DNA of 8,249 bases from Anaerolineae bacterium (GTDB lineage: Bacteria; Chloroflexota; Anaerolineae; DRVO01). Shown one piece after another: positions 1 to 5,949 of this stretch. Location of the stretch: NCBI GenBank assembly GCA_012719195.1, contig JAAYAV010000218.1:1-8249 (forward strand), given 5' to 3'. The notes under the pieces are model-generated. The model searched no databases. It was not told where the DNA came from and was given only the letters and a program-made list of their open reading frames with translations. The position numbers and the translations under genes were made by a program. How positions within the stretch are numbered: the first letter of the stretch is position 1; each line of letters opens with the position of its first letter.

Positions 1-920
1 CGGGCGGGAGTGCCTTCGTCCTCAAGGTCTACGACCGGTCACCCGACGGGCGCCAGTGGCTGGCGGCCAGCGCTGAGAGGCTCCCCCTGCTGCCCCGCCT
101 TCGCCAGGCCGGCTTCCCCTGGCTACCCGCGCCCATAGCCACACCAGCGGGCTCGTTCGTGGAGCCCTTCGGCGACTTCGACCTGCTTCTGAGCGAGTAC
201 GTCCCCGGGGACCATCCGCCCGCCGACAGCGCCGCCTGGCCGGAGTCCCTGGTGCGGCACCTAGCGGAGCGAGTCGCCGCCCTCCACTCCCTAGTGGGCA
301 GTGAGCTCAGTGCCACCCTACCCCGCGAGGACTATCGCCTCGTCTTCCGCGCCCCGCTGCTGGCAGCCCTGGAACGGCTGCGGTCCGTTGGCCCCGCCGA
401 TCGGCCCGGCGTCATCGGGCTGCGCGACCTGCTGCTCTCCCGGGAAGCAGAACTCCTCCGTCTGCTGAGGCGCACGGAGCAACTGGCCGATGGCGCCCGC
501 GGGCGCGGTGCAGCGCTGGTCCTCTGCCACGCCGACCTGCATCAACAGAACTTGATCCTGACTACCGAGGGGGAACTGTACCTGCTCGACTGGGAAGGGC
601 TGCGGCTGGCACCGGCGGAGCAGGACCTCTTCTTCTGGGCGGACGGGGTACACGGGGAGGCACTACTCGGCCATTACCGACGCGCCCGCTCCGGCGCCTG
701 CCTTAACGCCGATACCTTCGCCTACTACTACCACTACCGCAACCTGGAAGACCTGGAGGCGTGGGTCAGCCGCATAGTCAACCTGGATCGAGGGGAGGAG
801 GCGGACCGTCGCGATCTGGACGCCATCCAGGAGTACTGCCTGCGCTGGTGGAACGACCTGGCCGGAGCAGCTGAGCGAGTTCGGCGGCGGCTAGAGGCTT
901 CCACGAAGCCGAACGACTAG
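1..920 (+). CDS. APH-family phosphotransferase (kinase), 5'-truncated by window edge
   Basis: This is a small-molecule kinase of the aminoglycoside phosphotransferase/choline kinase fold, expected to transfer the ATP gamma-phosphate to a hydroxyl on a soluble substrate. The frame is open from base 3, so the GTG at 159 is an internal valine and the true start lies outside the window. The 305 visible residues begin with GGSAFVLKVY, whose lysine (visible residue 8) fits the nucleotide-binding lysine of beta-strand 3. The catalytic loop is HADLHQQN (visible residues 176-183; D178 the likely base, N183 a Mg ligand). The metal-binding motif is DWE at 196-198 in place of DFG. The DWE followed by LRLAP and an acidic DLFFW stretch recalls spectinomycin-kinase (APH(9))-like and uncharacterised Phosphotransferase-enzyme-family proteins. 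The gene ends at TAG 918-920 and converges on RNase J. Family is confident; substrate is unknown and antibiotic resistance is not implied. Confidence 0.85.
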   Translation, partial: GGSAFVLKVYDRSPDGRQWLAASAERLPLLPRLRQAGFPWLPAPIATPAGSFVEPFGDFDLLLSEYVPGDHPPADSAAWPESLVRHLAERVAALHSLVGSELSATLPREDYRLVFRAPLLAALERLRSVGPADRPGVIGLRDLLLSREAELLRLLRRTEQLADGARGRGAALVLCHADLHQQNLILTTEGELYLLDWEGLRLAPAEQDLFFWADGVHGEALLGHYRRARSGACLNADTFAYYYHYRNLEDLEAWVSRIVNLDRGEEADRRDLDAIQEYCLRWWNDLAGAAERVRRRLEASTKPND

Positions 921-954
921 AGCGCCGGTCCCTCGGCAGAGGTCGCCGGCGCTC
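920..954. terminator. Strong GC hairpin between convergent genes, possible bidirectional terminator
   Basis: GAGCGCCGG (920-928) pairs perfectly with CCGGCGCTC (946-954) as a 9-bp stem. Inside it, CCTC (931-934) pairs with GAGG (939-942) around a GGCA loop. It fills most of the 52-bp gap between the kinase stop and the RNase J stop, where a shared terminator would be expected. Neither strand shows a T-tract after the stem, so it is not a classical intrinsic terminator. It may instead block 3' exonucleases or act with Rho. Confidence 0.45.
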
Positions 955-972
955 CGAACAAACCCCCGCCTT

Positions 973-2628
973 CTAGGCCGGCGAGGTCAGCACCAGCGGC
1001 AGGATGACAGGGTTACGGCCGGTCTGCTCGTGGAAGTAGCGCGCCAGCACGGCCCGCACCCGGTTCGCTATCGCTCCCCGGCCCAGCGGGCGCGCCCCCT
1101 CCAGGTCCTTCATGAGGACATCCCGCGCGCCGTCAATGACGCTGCCGAACTCGGGCAGGTAGATGAAGCCGCGCGACACTAGGTCCGGCTCACCTATCAC
1201 CAGTCCCGTCTCACGGTCCATCAGCACCGCCACGGCGACGGCTCCCGCTTCCGCCAGAGCGGCGCGATTGCGCATCACCGAGGGGCCGATATCGCCTACG
1301 CCGGCTCCATCCACGAAGACATATCCCCCAGGCATGCGCTCGCCCACCCAGCCACGCTCGGCGGTGAAGTGCAGCTGGTACCCGTTCTCCACCACGAAGA
1401 CGTTGTCCCGCGGCACGCCCATCTCCATGGCCGTGCGGGCATGCATGTGCAGGTGCCGCAGTTCGCCGTGGATGGGCACGAAGTAGCGCGGTCGCGTCAT
1501 CGCGAGCAGCAGCTTCTCCTCTTCCTGACCGGCGTGGCCGGAGACGTGCACCGGCAGCATCTGGTCGGTGATAACGTTGGCGCCTCTCTGGAACAACCGG
1601 TTGATGATCCGGCCGACCATCTCCTCGTTTCCGGGGATGGGGTGGGCGGAGAGCACCACCGTGTCCCCTGCGCGCACGCTCACGTGAGCGTGCCGGCCGG
1701 CCGCCATTCGCGCCAGTGCTGCCGAAGGCTCGCCCTGACTGCCGGTGGCCAGTATGGTCACCTTGTCGTCGGCCAGCTTGCCGATGTCATCGATCTTGAT
1801 GAGGGTCCCCTCAGGGATCTTCAGGTAGCCCAGCTCTTGGGCCATGTCGGTGTTCTTCTCCATGCTGAACCCCGTCACGGCCACCTTGCGACCGTGGCGC
1901 ACGGCCGCATCCACCACCTGCTGGACGCGAGACACCAGGGACGCGAAGGTGACCACGATCACCCGGCCGGCGGCCTCCGAGAAGACCTCCGAGAAGGCCT
2001 CCGAGACCACTCGCTCCGAGGGTGTGAAACCGGGCGAGTCGGCGTTGGTGCTGTCGGCCAGGAGGACGAAAACACCCTCGCCTCCCAGTTCTGCCAGCTT
2101 GGCGAAGTCGGCGCTCCGTCCCTGCACCGGCGTATAGTCGAACTTGAAATCTCCGCTGTGAACCACCGGCCCCAAGGGCGTACGGATCACCAACCCCATC
2201 CCCTCGGGGATGCTGTGGTTAACGGAGAAGAACTCGACCTCAAAGGCGCCCAGCTGGACTCGGTCGCCCATTTCGACCTGGTGCAGATCGGCGACACTGA
2301 GCATCTTGTGCTCCTTGAGCCGCACCTTCACCAGGCCGAGAGTGAGATCGCTGCCGTATATCGGCACGTTCACATTGCGCAGGAAGTAGGGCAGCGCCCC
2401 GATATGATCCTCATGGCCGTGCGTGAGCACGATGCCGCGAATACGGTCGGCTTTGGCCATGAGGAAGGCGAAGTCGGGCAGAACGAGGTCGATGCCGAGC
2501 ATATCACCCTCGGGAAACATGACACCGCAGTCGACAATGATGATGTCCTCGCCAAGTTCGAGGGCCATCATGTTCTTGCCGATCTCGCCCAGGCCGCCTA
2601 TAGGCGTAATAATCAGTTCATCTGACAC
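973..2628 (-). CDS. rnj: Ribonuclease J (metallo-beta-lactamase/beta-CASP nuclease)
   Basis: RNase J is a cytoplasmic nuclease with endonuclease and 5'-to-3' exonuclease activity in mRNA decay and rRNA maturation. At 551 residues it is full length (B. subtilis RNase J1 is about 555). The metallo-beta-lactamase part opens with GGLGEIGKNM (11-20) and carries HGHEDH at 70-75, H138 and D160 (HSGDFKFD), matching the family's two-zinc site. The beta-CASP domain follows, with TGSQGEP at 295-301 and HVSGHA at 361-366. PIHGEL holds the last ligand, H387, and the RNase J C-terminal domain covers roughly 450-551. The start is GTG at 2628, preceded by GGAG with a 6-base spacer. An ATG slightly upstream is closed by TGA after one codon. 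The gene lies 88 bp downstream of the MFS gene on the same strand but has its own promoter. The product is clear; whether the organism has a second paralogue cannot be told. Confidence 0.96.
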   Translation of the reverse strand: MSDELIITPIGGLGEIGKNMMALELGEDIIIVDCGVMFPEGDMLGIDLVLPDFAFLMAKADRIRGIVLTHGHEDHIGALPYFLRNVNVPIYGSDLTLGLVKVRLKEHKMLSVADLHQVEMGDRVQLGAFEVEFFSVNHSIPEGMGLVIRTPLGPVVHSGDFKFDYTPVQGRSADFAKLAELGGEGVFVLLADSTNADSPGFTPSERVVSEAFSEVFSEAAGRVIVVTFASLVSRVQQVVDAAVRHGRKVAVTGFSMEKNTDMAQELGYLKIPEGTLIKIDDIGKLADDKVTILATGSQGEPSAALARMAAGRHAHVSVRAGDTVVLSAHPIPGNEEMVGRIINRLFQRGANVITDQMLPVHVSGHAGQEEEKLLLAMTRPRYFVPIHGELRHLHMHARTAMEMGVPRDNVFVVENGYQLHFTAERGWVGERMPGGYVFVDGAGVGDIGPSVMRNRAALAEAGAVAVAVLMDRETGLVIGEPDLVSRGFIYLPEFGSVIDGARDVLMKDLEGARPLGRGAIANRVRAVLARYFHEQTGRNPVILPLVLTSPA

Positions 2629-2634
2629 AGATCA

Positions 2635-2638
2635 CTCC
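2635..2638 (-). promoter_or_regulatory. Shine-Dalgarno site of RNase J
   Basis: GGAG on the minus strand lies 6 bases before the GTG at 2628. It settles the RNase J start, because no in-frame ATG nearby has a comparable site. Confidence 0.7.
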
Positions 2639-2696
2639 ATCTCTCGCTAAGGGTCCGCCCCGGAAGTCCCGAGGACGGGCCGGAAATCGATATTCC

Positions 2697-2705
2697 ATTG
2701 TACCA
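2697..2705 (-). promoter_or_regulatory. Extended -10 promoter for RNase J
   Basis: The minus strand reads TGGTACAAT, an extended -10 (TGn plus TACAAT, 5/6 to TATAAT). No convincing -35 box lies 16-18 bases upstream, which is normal for extended -10 promoters. Predicted transcription start is near 2690, giving a leader of about 60 bases. The leader contains a small hairpin, CCCG-TCCT-CGGG, around 2667-2678. The promoter sits just past the MFS stop codon, so RNase J can be transcribed apart from the met operon. Confidence 0.55.
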
Positions 2706-2716
2706 CATACCTCTAC

Positions 2717-3970
2717 CTAAGCGATGTGCAGGACTCCAGTCCGCTTAGGCAGGAAGAGGCTGAGCAGCAGCCCGAGCGCCATAAAGCTCAGGGTCACCGC
2801 CGGTAGCGCCGTCTGAATGCTCCCGCGATCGGCCAGAAACCCAATGAGGAAGACGCTCAGGCTGCCCAGGGCCCAACCCACACCCATCATCAACCCCGAG
2901 GCCACCGCCGCCGTACGCGGAATCACCTCCTGCGCCATTACCGTGTTCACCGGCGCACTGGCCGTCATCACGGCCGATCCGATGGCGAGGTAGACGAATC
3001 CCACGATGCCGTCGGTCTGGAAGAACAGGTAGACGAAGGGCAGCGCCACGGCGAAGGAACCCCAGATCACCAACCGGCGGCCTACCTTGTCGCTGAGCGG
3101 GCCACCGAGAAGCGTCCCCACCGCGCCCGCCAGGCGATAGACCACGATCGCCGTCGCGCCGAGCGCGATGGCCAGGCCCTTGGATTCCAGGTAGATGGGC
3201 AGCATAGTACTCACGCCCACCGTCGCCGCGGAACGCAGTGTCATCACACCGAGCAGCAGGACCAACTGCGGACCCGCCCCGGCGACTGCGGCGCGGAGCG
3301 ACACCGCCTTGCGGTTGAACGCCATCTGCTCAAGGGGGCTTTTCATGGACTTGTGCACCAGCCAGGCCACCGCCAGGCCGGGCAAGGCCAGCACTATCAG
3401 ACTCTCCAGGCCCCACTGCTCCACCACCATCACCGCCACCAGAGGACCCAAGGCGTGCCCGATACTACCGCCAGTGGAGAAGACGGACATCGCCGTGCCC
3501 GCGCGTCCCTGCGCCAGCAGCGCCGACATGGCGGCGCCCTGAGGATGGTAGAGGGCCACGCCGAGACCACCGACGGTGATGAATAGCGCCAGGAAGGCCA
3601 CATTGGGCGCCAGTCCCAGGAGGCTGAACAGCACCGCCGCAATCACTAGGCCCCAGGCGGCGTAAGGGCGCGGATGACGAGCATCCACCAAGTAACCAAG
3701 CACCGGCTGAATGAGCGAGGTGGAGAATGACTGCAACGAGGCCAGTCCGCCGGCCACGGTCAGGGAGAAGCCCAGCTTGGCGATCAGGTAGGGCAGGACC
3801 GTGGGCAGGTACCCGGGGTAGAAGTCCGCCGAGGCATGGCCCAGGGCCAAGGCTAATACCGACCGGACGCGGCTCTGCTCCGATGTCCGGTGCCGAGGCG
3901 GCGCCGCTACCTCCTCAGCCTGCCCGTCCCCCGCTTCGCACACCTCCGCTACCGCACCGGGCGCGCTCAT
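2717..3970 (-). CDS. MFS transporter, fosmidomycin-resistance (Fsr)-like
   Basis: This is an inner-membrane major facilitator, probably a proton-driven efflux pump, of 417 residues (E. coli Fsr is about 406). It has roughly 12 hydrophobic segments between residues 38 and 407. Fsr-like signatures are LGHASADFYPGYLPTVLPYL (43-62) and YHPQGAAM (141-148). MFS loop motifs are GYLVDARHP (92-100) and GPLSDKVGRR (290-299). An unusual hydrophilic, acidic tail of about 35 residues precedes the first helix. The start is taken as ATG 3970, which overlaps the metW stop as ATGA and has GAGG 8 bases upstream. The frame stays open to a GTG at 4045, but that would overlap metW by 79 bases. The coupling to metX-metW hints at a substrate tied to methionine or sulfur metabolism. 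Fosmidomycin transport is only a family name here, and the real substrate is unknown. Confidence 0.88.
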   Translation of the reverse strand: MSAPGAVAEVCEAGDGQAEEVAAPPRHRTSEQSRVRSVLALALGHASADFYPGYLPTVLPYLIAKLGFSLTVAGGLASLQSFSTSLIQPVLGYLVDARHPRPYAAWGLVIAAVLFSLLGLAPNVAFLALFITVGGLGVALYHPQGAAMSALLAQGRAGTAMSVFSTGGSIGHALGPLVAVMVVEQWGLESLIVLALPGLAVAWLVHKSMKSPLEQMAFNRKAVSLRAAVAGAGPQLVLLLGVMTLRSAATVGVSTMLPIYLESKGLAIALGATAIVVYRLAGAVGTLLGGPLSDKVGRRLVIWGSFAVALPFVYLFFQTDGIVGFVYLAIGSAVMTASAPVNTVMAQEVIPRTAAVASGLMMGVGWALGSLSVFLIGFLADRGSIQTALPAVTLSFMALGLLLSLFLPKRTGVLHIA

Positions 3971-4596
3971 GGACGCTGCCTCGGTCTGCCCTCGATCTGC
4001 CCGGCTAGAACAAAGATGGCCGTCTCCGCCCTGAGGTTGGGCCACCGCGTCGGGCGGCCCCCGTCCGGATCGGTGAGAAACACCTCGCGGACGATGTTGA
4101 TCCCCCGCTCGCCACAGTAGGAGCGGAAATCGGCGATGGTCAGCAGCCTGGTCGCCGGGGTGTCATACCAGCGATAGTCGAGGCTGGCCTGCTGCGGCAT
4201 ATGGCCCGTCAGCAGAAGATGCCAGCGTGCCCGCCAGTGCCCGCAGTTGGGGAACCCGACTAGCGCTGACTTGCCCACCCGGAGCATCTCGTTCAACACC
4301 AAGCTCGGGTTGACCAGCGACTGCAGTGTCTGGTTCAGGATCACCCAGTCGAAGGAACCATCTCGGTAGTCTGCCAGGCCTTGGTCCAGGTCGCCCTGTA
4401 CCACGCTGAGCCCCCGAGCGATGGCGGCCTGAACGCCCGCCTGCGACAGCTCCACCCCCGTGCCGCGCGCTCCCTTCTCCGCCATCAGGCGCGCCAGGAG
4501 CAGTCCGTCGCCGCACCCCAGGTCAAGCACCCGCGAGCCGCGGCCAACCAAGTCAACGATCACATCGTATGCGAGACGTGCCGCTGCATCGCTCAT
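3967..4596 (-). CDS. metW: MetW, methionine biosynthesis protein (class I SAM-methyltransferase fold)
   Basis: MetW is encoded next to metX in many bacteria and is needed with it for homoserine acylation in some of them. It has a Rossmann methyltransferase fold, but no methyl acceptor is established. At 209 residues the length is typical. Motif I is LDLGCGDG (24-31), followed by the acidic GVELS (47-51), GDLDQGL (68-74) and SFDWVILNQTLQ (81-92). MetW-specific stretches are VGFPNCGHWRAR (113-124) and WYDTP (143-147), with RAETAIFVL near the end. The ATG at 4596 overlaps the metX TGA as ATGA, and its own TGA overlaps the next ATG the same way, so translation is probably coupled on both sides. 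GGGAG lies about 12 bases upstream of the start, rather far, which fits reliance on coupling. Identification rests on the family-specific motifs as well as the neighbour. Confidence 0.93.
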   Translation of the reverse strand: MSDAAARLAYDVIVDLVGRGSRVLDLGCGDGLLLARLMAEKGARGTGVELSQAGVQAAIARGLSVVQGDLDQGLADYRDGSFDWVILNQTLQSLVNPSLVLNEMLRVGKSALVGFPNCGHWRARWHLLLTGHMPQQASLDYRWYDTPATRLLTIADFRSYCGERGINIVREVFLTDPDGGRPTRWPNLRAETAIFVLAGQIEGRPRQRP

Positions 4597-5741
4597 GCTA
4601 TGCCGTGCTCCCGCGCCACTCCGGACAGGAAGTTCCCGATAAGGCGCTCCTGCTCCTCCACCTCCAGCAAGAAGGCATCGTGTCCGTAGTCCGATTCGAT
4701 CTCGCAGTAGGACACGTCTACGTTGTTGACCTTGAGAGCGCTGACGATCTCGCGCGACTGGGCCGGCAGGTAGAGCCAGTCCGAGGTGAAGGCGATGACA
4801 AGGAACTTGGCCGTCACCTCTCGCAGAGCCTCCGCCAGCGACCCCTTGGACGCCGCCAGATCGAAGTAGTCGATTGCCTTAGTTATGTAGAGATACGTGT
4901 TGGCGTCGAAGCGCTGGGTGAACTTGTCTCCCTGGTAGTACAGGTAGCTCTCCACCTGGAACTCGGTGGCGAAGTCGTAACCGTAGCGCTCACGATCCTG
5001 CAGGCGCCGCCCGAACTTGCGGCGCATGGACACCTCGCTCAGATAGGTGATGTGCGCCACCATCCGCGCCAAGGCCAGCCCGTCCAACGGTGGATCGCCA
5101 AAGGCATAGTAGTTGCCGCCGCGCCACTTCGGGTCCGACATGATCGCCCGGCGGCCAACCACGTCAAAGGCGATGCCCTGCGACGACTGCTGGGCCGCGC
5201 TGGCGATGGGAATGGCGCTCAGCACCATCTCCGGGTAGTCCACCGTCCACTGCAGCGCCTGCATGCCGCCCATGCTCCCGCCGCTGACGCACATCAGTCT
5301 CTCGATACCCAGATGGCGCATCAGCTCGCGCTGCACGCGGACCATGTCGGCGATGGTGACCACCGGGAAGGAAAGGCCGTAGGGTCGCCCAGTGCGCAGG
5401 TTGGTGGACGAAGGCCCGGTGGAACCCATGCAGCCACCGATGACGTTAGCGCAGATGCAGAAGTACTTGGAGGTGTCGAACCCCTTCCCCGGGCCTACCA
5501 TGTCGTCCCACCAGCCCGGCTTGGCATCTTCCTCGTTGTTGCGGCCGGCGGCATGGGCATCGCCCGACAACGCATGGCAGAGCAGAATGGCATTGGACCG
5601 ATCGGCATTGAGGGTCCCGTACGTCTCGTAGGCGACGGTGATGGGCCCAATCTTCTCGCCGCTATCCAGCCGCAACTCGTTGGGCGGCTGAAAAAGCTCC
5701 ACGTATTCGGTCTTGACTATGCCCACGCTTCTCGGCTGCAT
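4593..5741 (-). CDS. metX: Homoserine O-acetyltransferase MetX (acyl donor inferred)
   Basis: MetX transfers an acyl group from acyl-CoA, usually acetyl-CoA, to the hydroxyl of homoserine, the committed step of methionine synthesis. It is a cytoplasmic alpha/beta-hydrolase-fold enzyme. From ATG 5741 it is 382 residues, typical for the family. The triad is S156 in the elbow GGSMGGMQ, D321 in AFTSDWLYL and H354 in YGHDAFL. Other family blocks are VAYETYGTLN, LCHALSGDAHA and GSTGPSS. The start at 5741 is chosen because family members usually begin near SVGIVKTEYVELF, and AGAGG lies 11 bases upstream. An in-frame GTG at 5807 would add 22 residues (404 in all) but has no Shine-Dalgarno and would place the leader hairpins in coding sequence. 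Two details vary: M105 where Q or K is common in GGCxGSTGPSS, and L115 where P is common. Some MetX enzymes use succinyl-CoA, so the acyl donor is inferred. Confidence 0.94.
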   Translation of the reverse strand: MQPRSVGIVKTEYVELFQPPNELRLDSGEKIGPITVAYETYGTLNADRSNAILLCHALSGDAHAAGRNNEEDAKPGWWDDMVGPGKGFDTSKYFCICANVIGGCMGSTGPSSTNLRTGRPYGLSFPVVTIADMVRVQRELMRHLGIERLMCVSGGSMGGMQALQWTVDYPEMVLSAIPIASAAQQSSQGIAFDVVGRRAIMSDPKWRGGNYYAFGDPPLDGLALARMVAHITYLSEVSMRRKFGRRLQDRERYGYDFATEFQVESYLYYQGDKFTQRFDANTYLYITKAIDYFDLAASKGSLAEALREVTAKFLVIAFTSDWLYLPAQSREIVSALKVNNVDVSYCEIESDYGHDAFLLEVEEQERLIGNFLSGVAREHGIA

Positions 5742-5769
5742 CCGACGGACTACCTCTGGGTAAGTAAAT

Positions 5770-5803
5770 GGAGCCGTCAGCGGCTCCGATGCCGGTCGGC
5801 TCC
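5770..5803 (-). promoter_or_regulatory. metX leader with competing hairpins, possible attenuator
   Basis: In the minus-strand leader, GGAGCCG occurs twice (5803-5797 and 5787-5781), followed by one complementary CGGCTCC (5776-5770). The near copy makes a perfect 7-bp stem with a CTGA tetraloop; the far copy could pair instead, with a 20-base loop. The two pairings exclude each other. The near hairpin is followed by ATTTACTTA, a weak U-rich stretch. The structure lies between the predicted transcription start (about 5829) and the metX ATG. No known SAM riboswitch or T-box signature was recognised. It is non-coding only if metX starts at 5741. Confidence 0.35.
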
Positions 5804-5826
5804 ACACACTTCGCGAAGACTTGTGT
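5804..5826. promoter_or_regulatory. Palindrome near the metX transcription start, possible operator
   Basis: On the plus strand, ACACA (5804-5808) and TGTGT (5822-5826) flank the perfect 10-bp palindrome CTTCGCGAAG (5809-5818), with three extra bases on one side. It lies immediately downstream of the predicted metX start point, a common position for a repressor site. The regulator is unknown, and it may equally be an RNA stem in the 5' leader. Confidence 0.3.
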
Positions 5827-5835
5827 CACTGATCG

Positions 5836-5864
5836 AATCTACGGGTCCCGGCCACTAATGTCAA
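5836..5864 (-). promoter_or_regulatory. sigma70-type promoter of the metX operon
   Basis: The minus strand carries a perfect TTGACA -35 box (5864-5859), a 17-base spacer and TAGATT as the -10 (5841-5836, 4/6 to TATAAT). The predicted start is near 5829. That gives a leader of about 88 bases to the ATG at 5741, or 22 to the alternative GTG. The box quality and spacing stand out against the G+C-rich background. Confidence 0.7.
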
Positions 5865-5883
5865 GTGCGGCCGGCCGCCGCAC
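5865..5883. promoter_or_regulatory. Perfect dyad between two divergent -35 boxes, candidate shared operator
   Basis: GTGCGGC (5865-5871) and GCCGCAC (5877-5883) form a perfect 7-bp inverted repeat around CGGCC. It abuts the -35 box of the metX promoter and ends 6 bases before the -35 of the rightward promoter. A protein bound here could act on both. The sequence is G+C-rich, so a chance dyad is possible. Confidence 0.35.
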
Positions 5884-5889
5884 GGGCGG

Positions 5890-5917
5890 TTGACCGGCCC
5901 GGAGCCCCCGCTAGAAT
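5890..5917 (+). promoter_or_regulatory. sigma70-type promoter of the GNAT/winged-helix pair
   Basis: TTGACC (5890-5895, 5/6) is followed by a 16-base spacer and TAGAAT (5912-5917, 5/6). The predicted start is near 5924, 26 bases before the GTG at 5950. It points away from the metX promoter. Confidence 0.65.
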
Positions 5918-5949
5918 GACCGGTAGGATGCTCGCGAGGCGCTTGACCC

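Noticed and set aside
1369..2625. Long open frame (418 codons) on the plus strand opposite RNase J
   Set aside because: It is the antisense shadow of a fully conserved RNase J gene. Its His-rich, low-complexity product has no recognisable domain, and long antisense frames are common in G+C-rich DNA.
3971..4045. N-terminal extension of the MFS transporter to GTG 4045
   Set aside because: It would overlap metW by 79 bases. The ATGA junction with GAGG upstream at 3970 is a much better start, and the extra residues are hydrophilic and unlike the family.
4569..5858. Long open frame (429 codons) on the plus strand opposite metX
   Set aside because: Mirror of the metX reading frame, which has a complete catalytic triad. 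No domain, and no good ribosome-binding site seen.
5742..5870. SAM riboswitch or T-box upstream of metX
   Set aside because: The context is right, but I could not find the conserved core of SAM-I, SAM-II or a T-box specifier/antiterminator. Only simple competing hairpins are visible, so they are reported as an unnamed leader.
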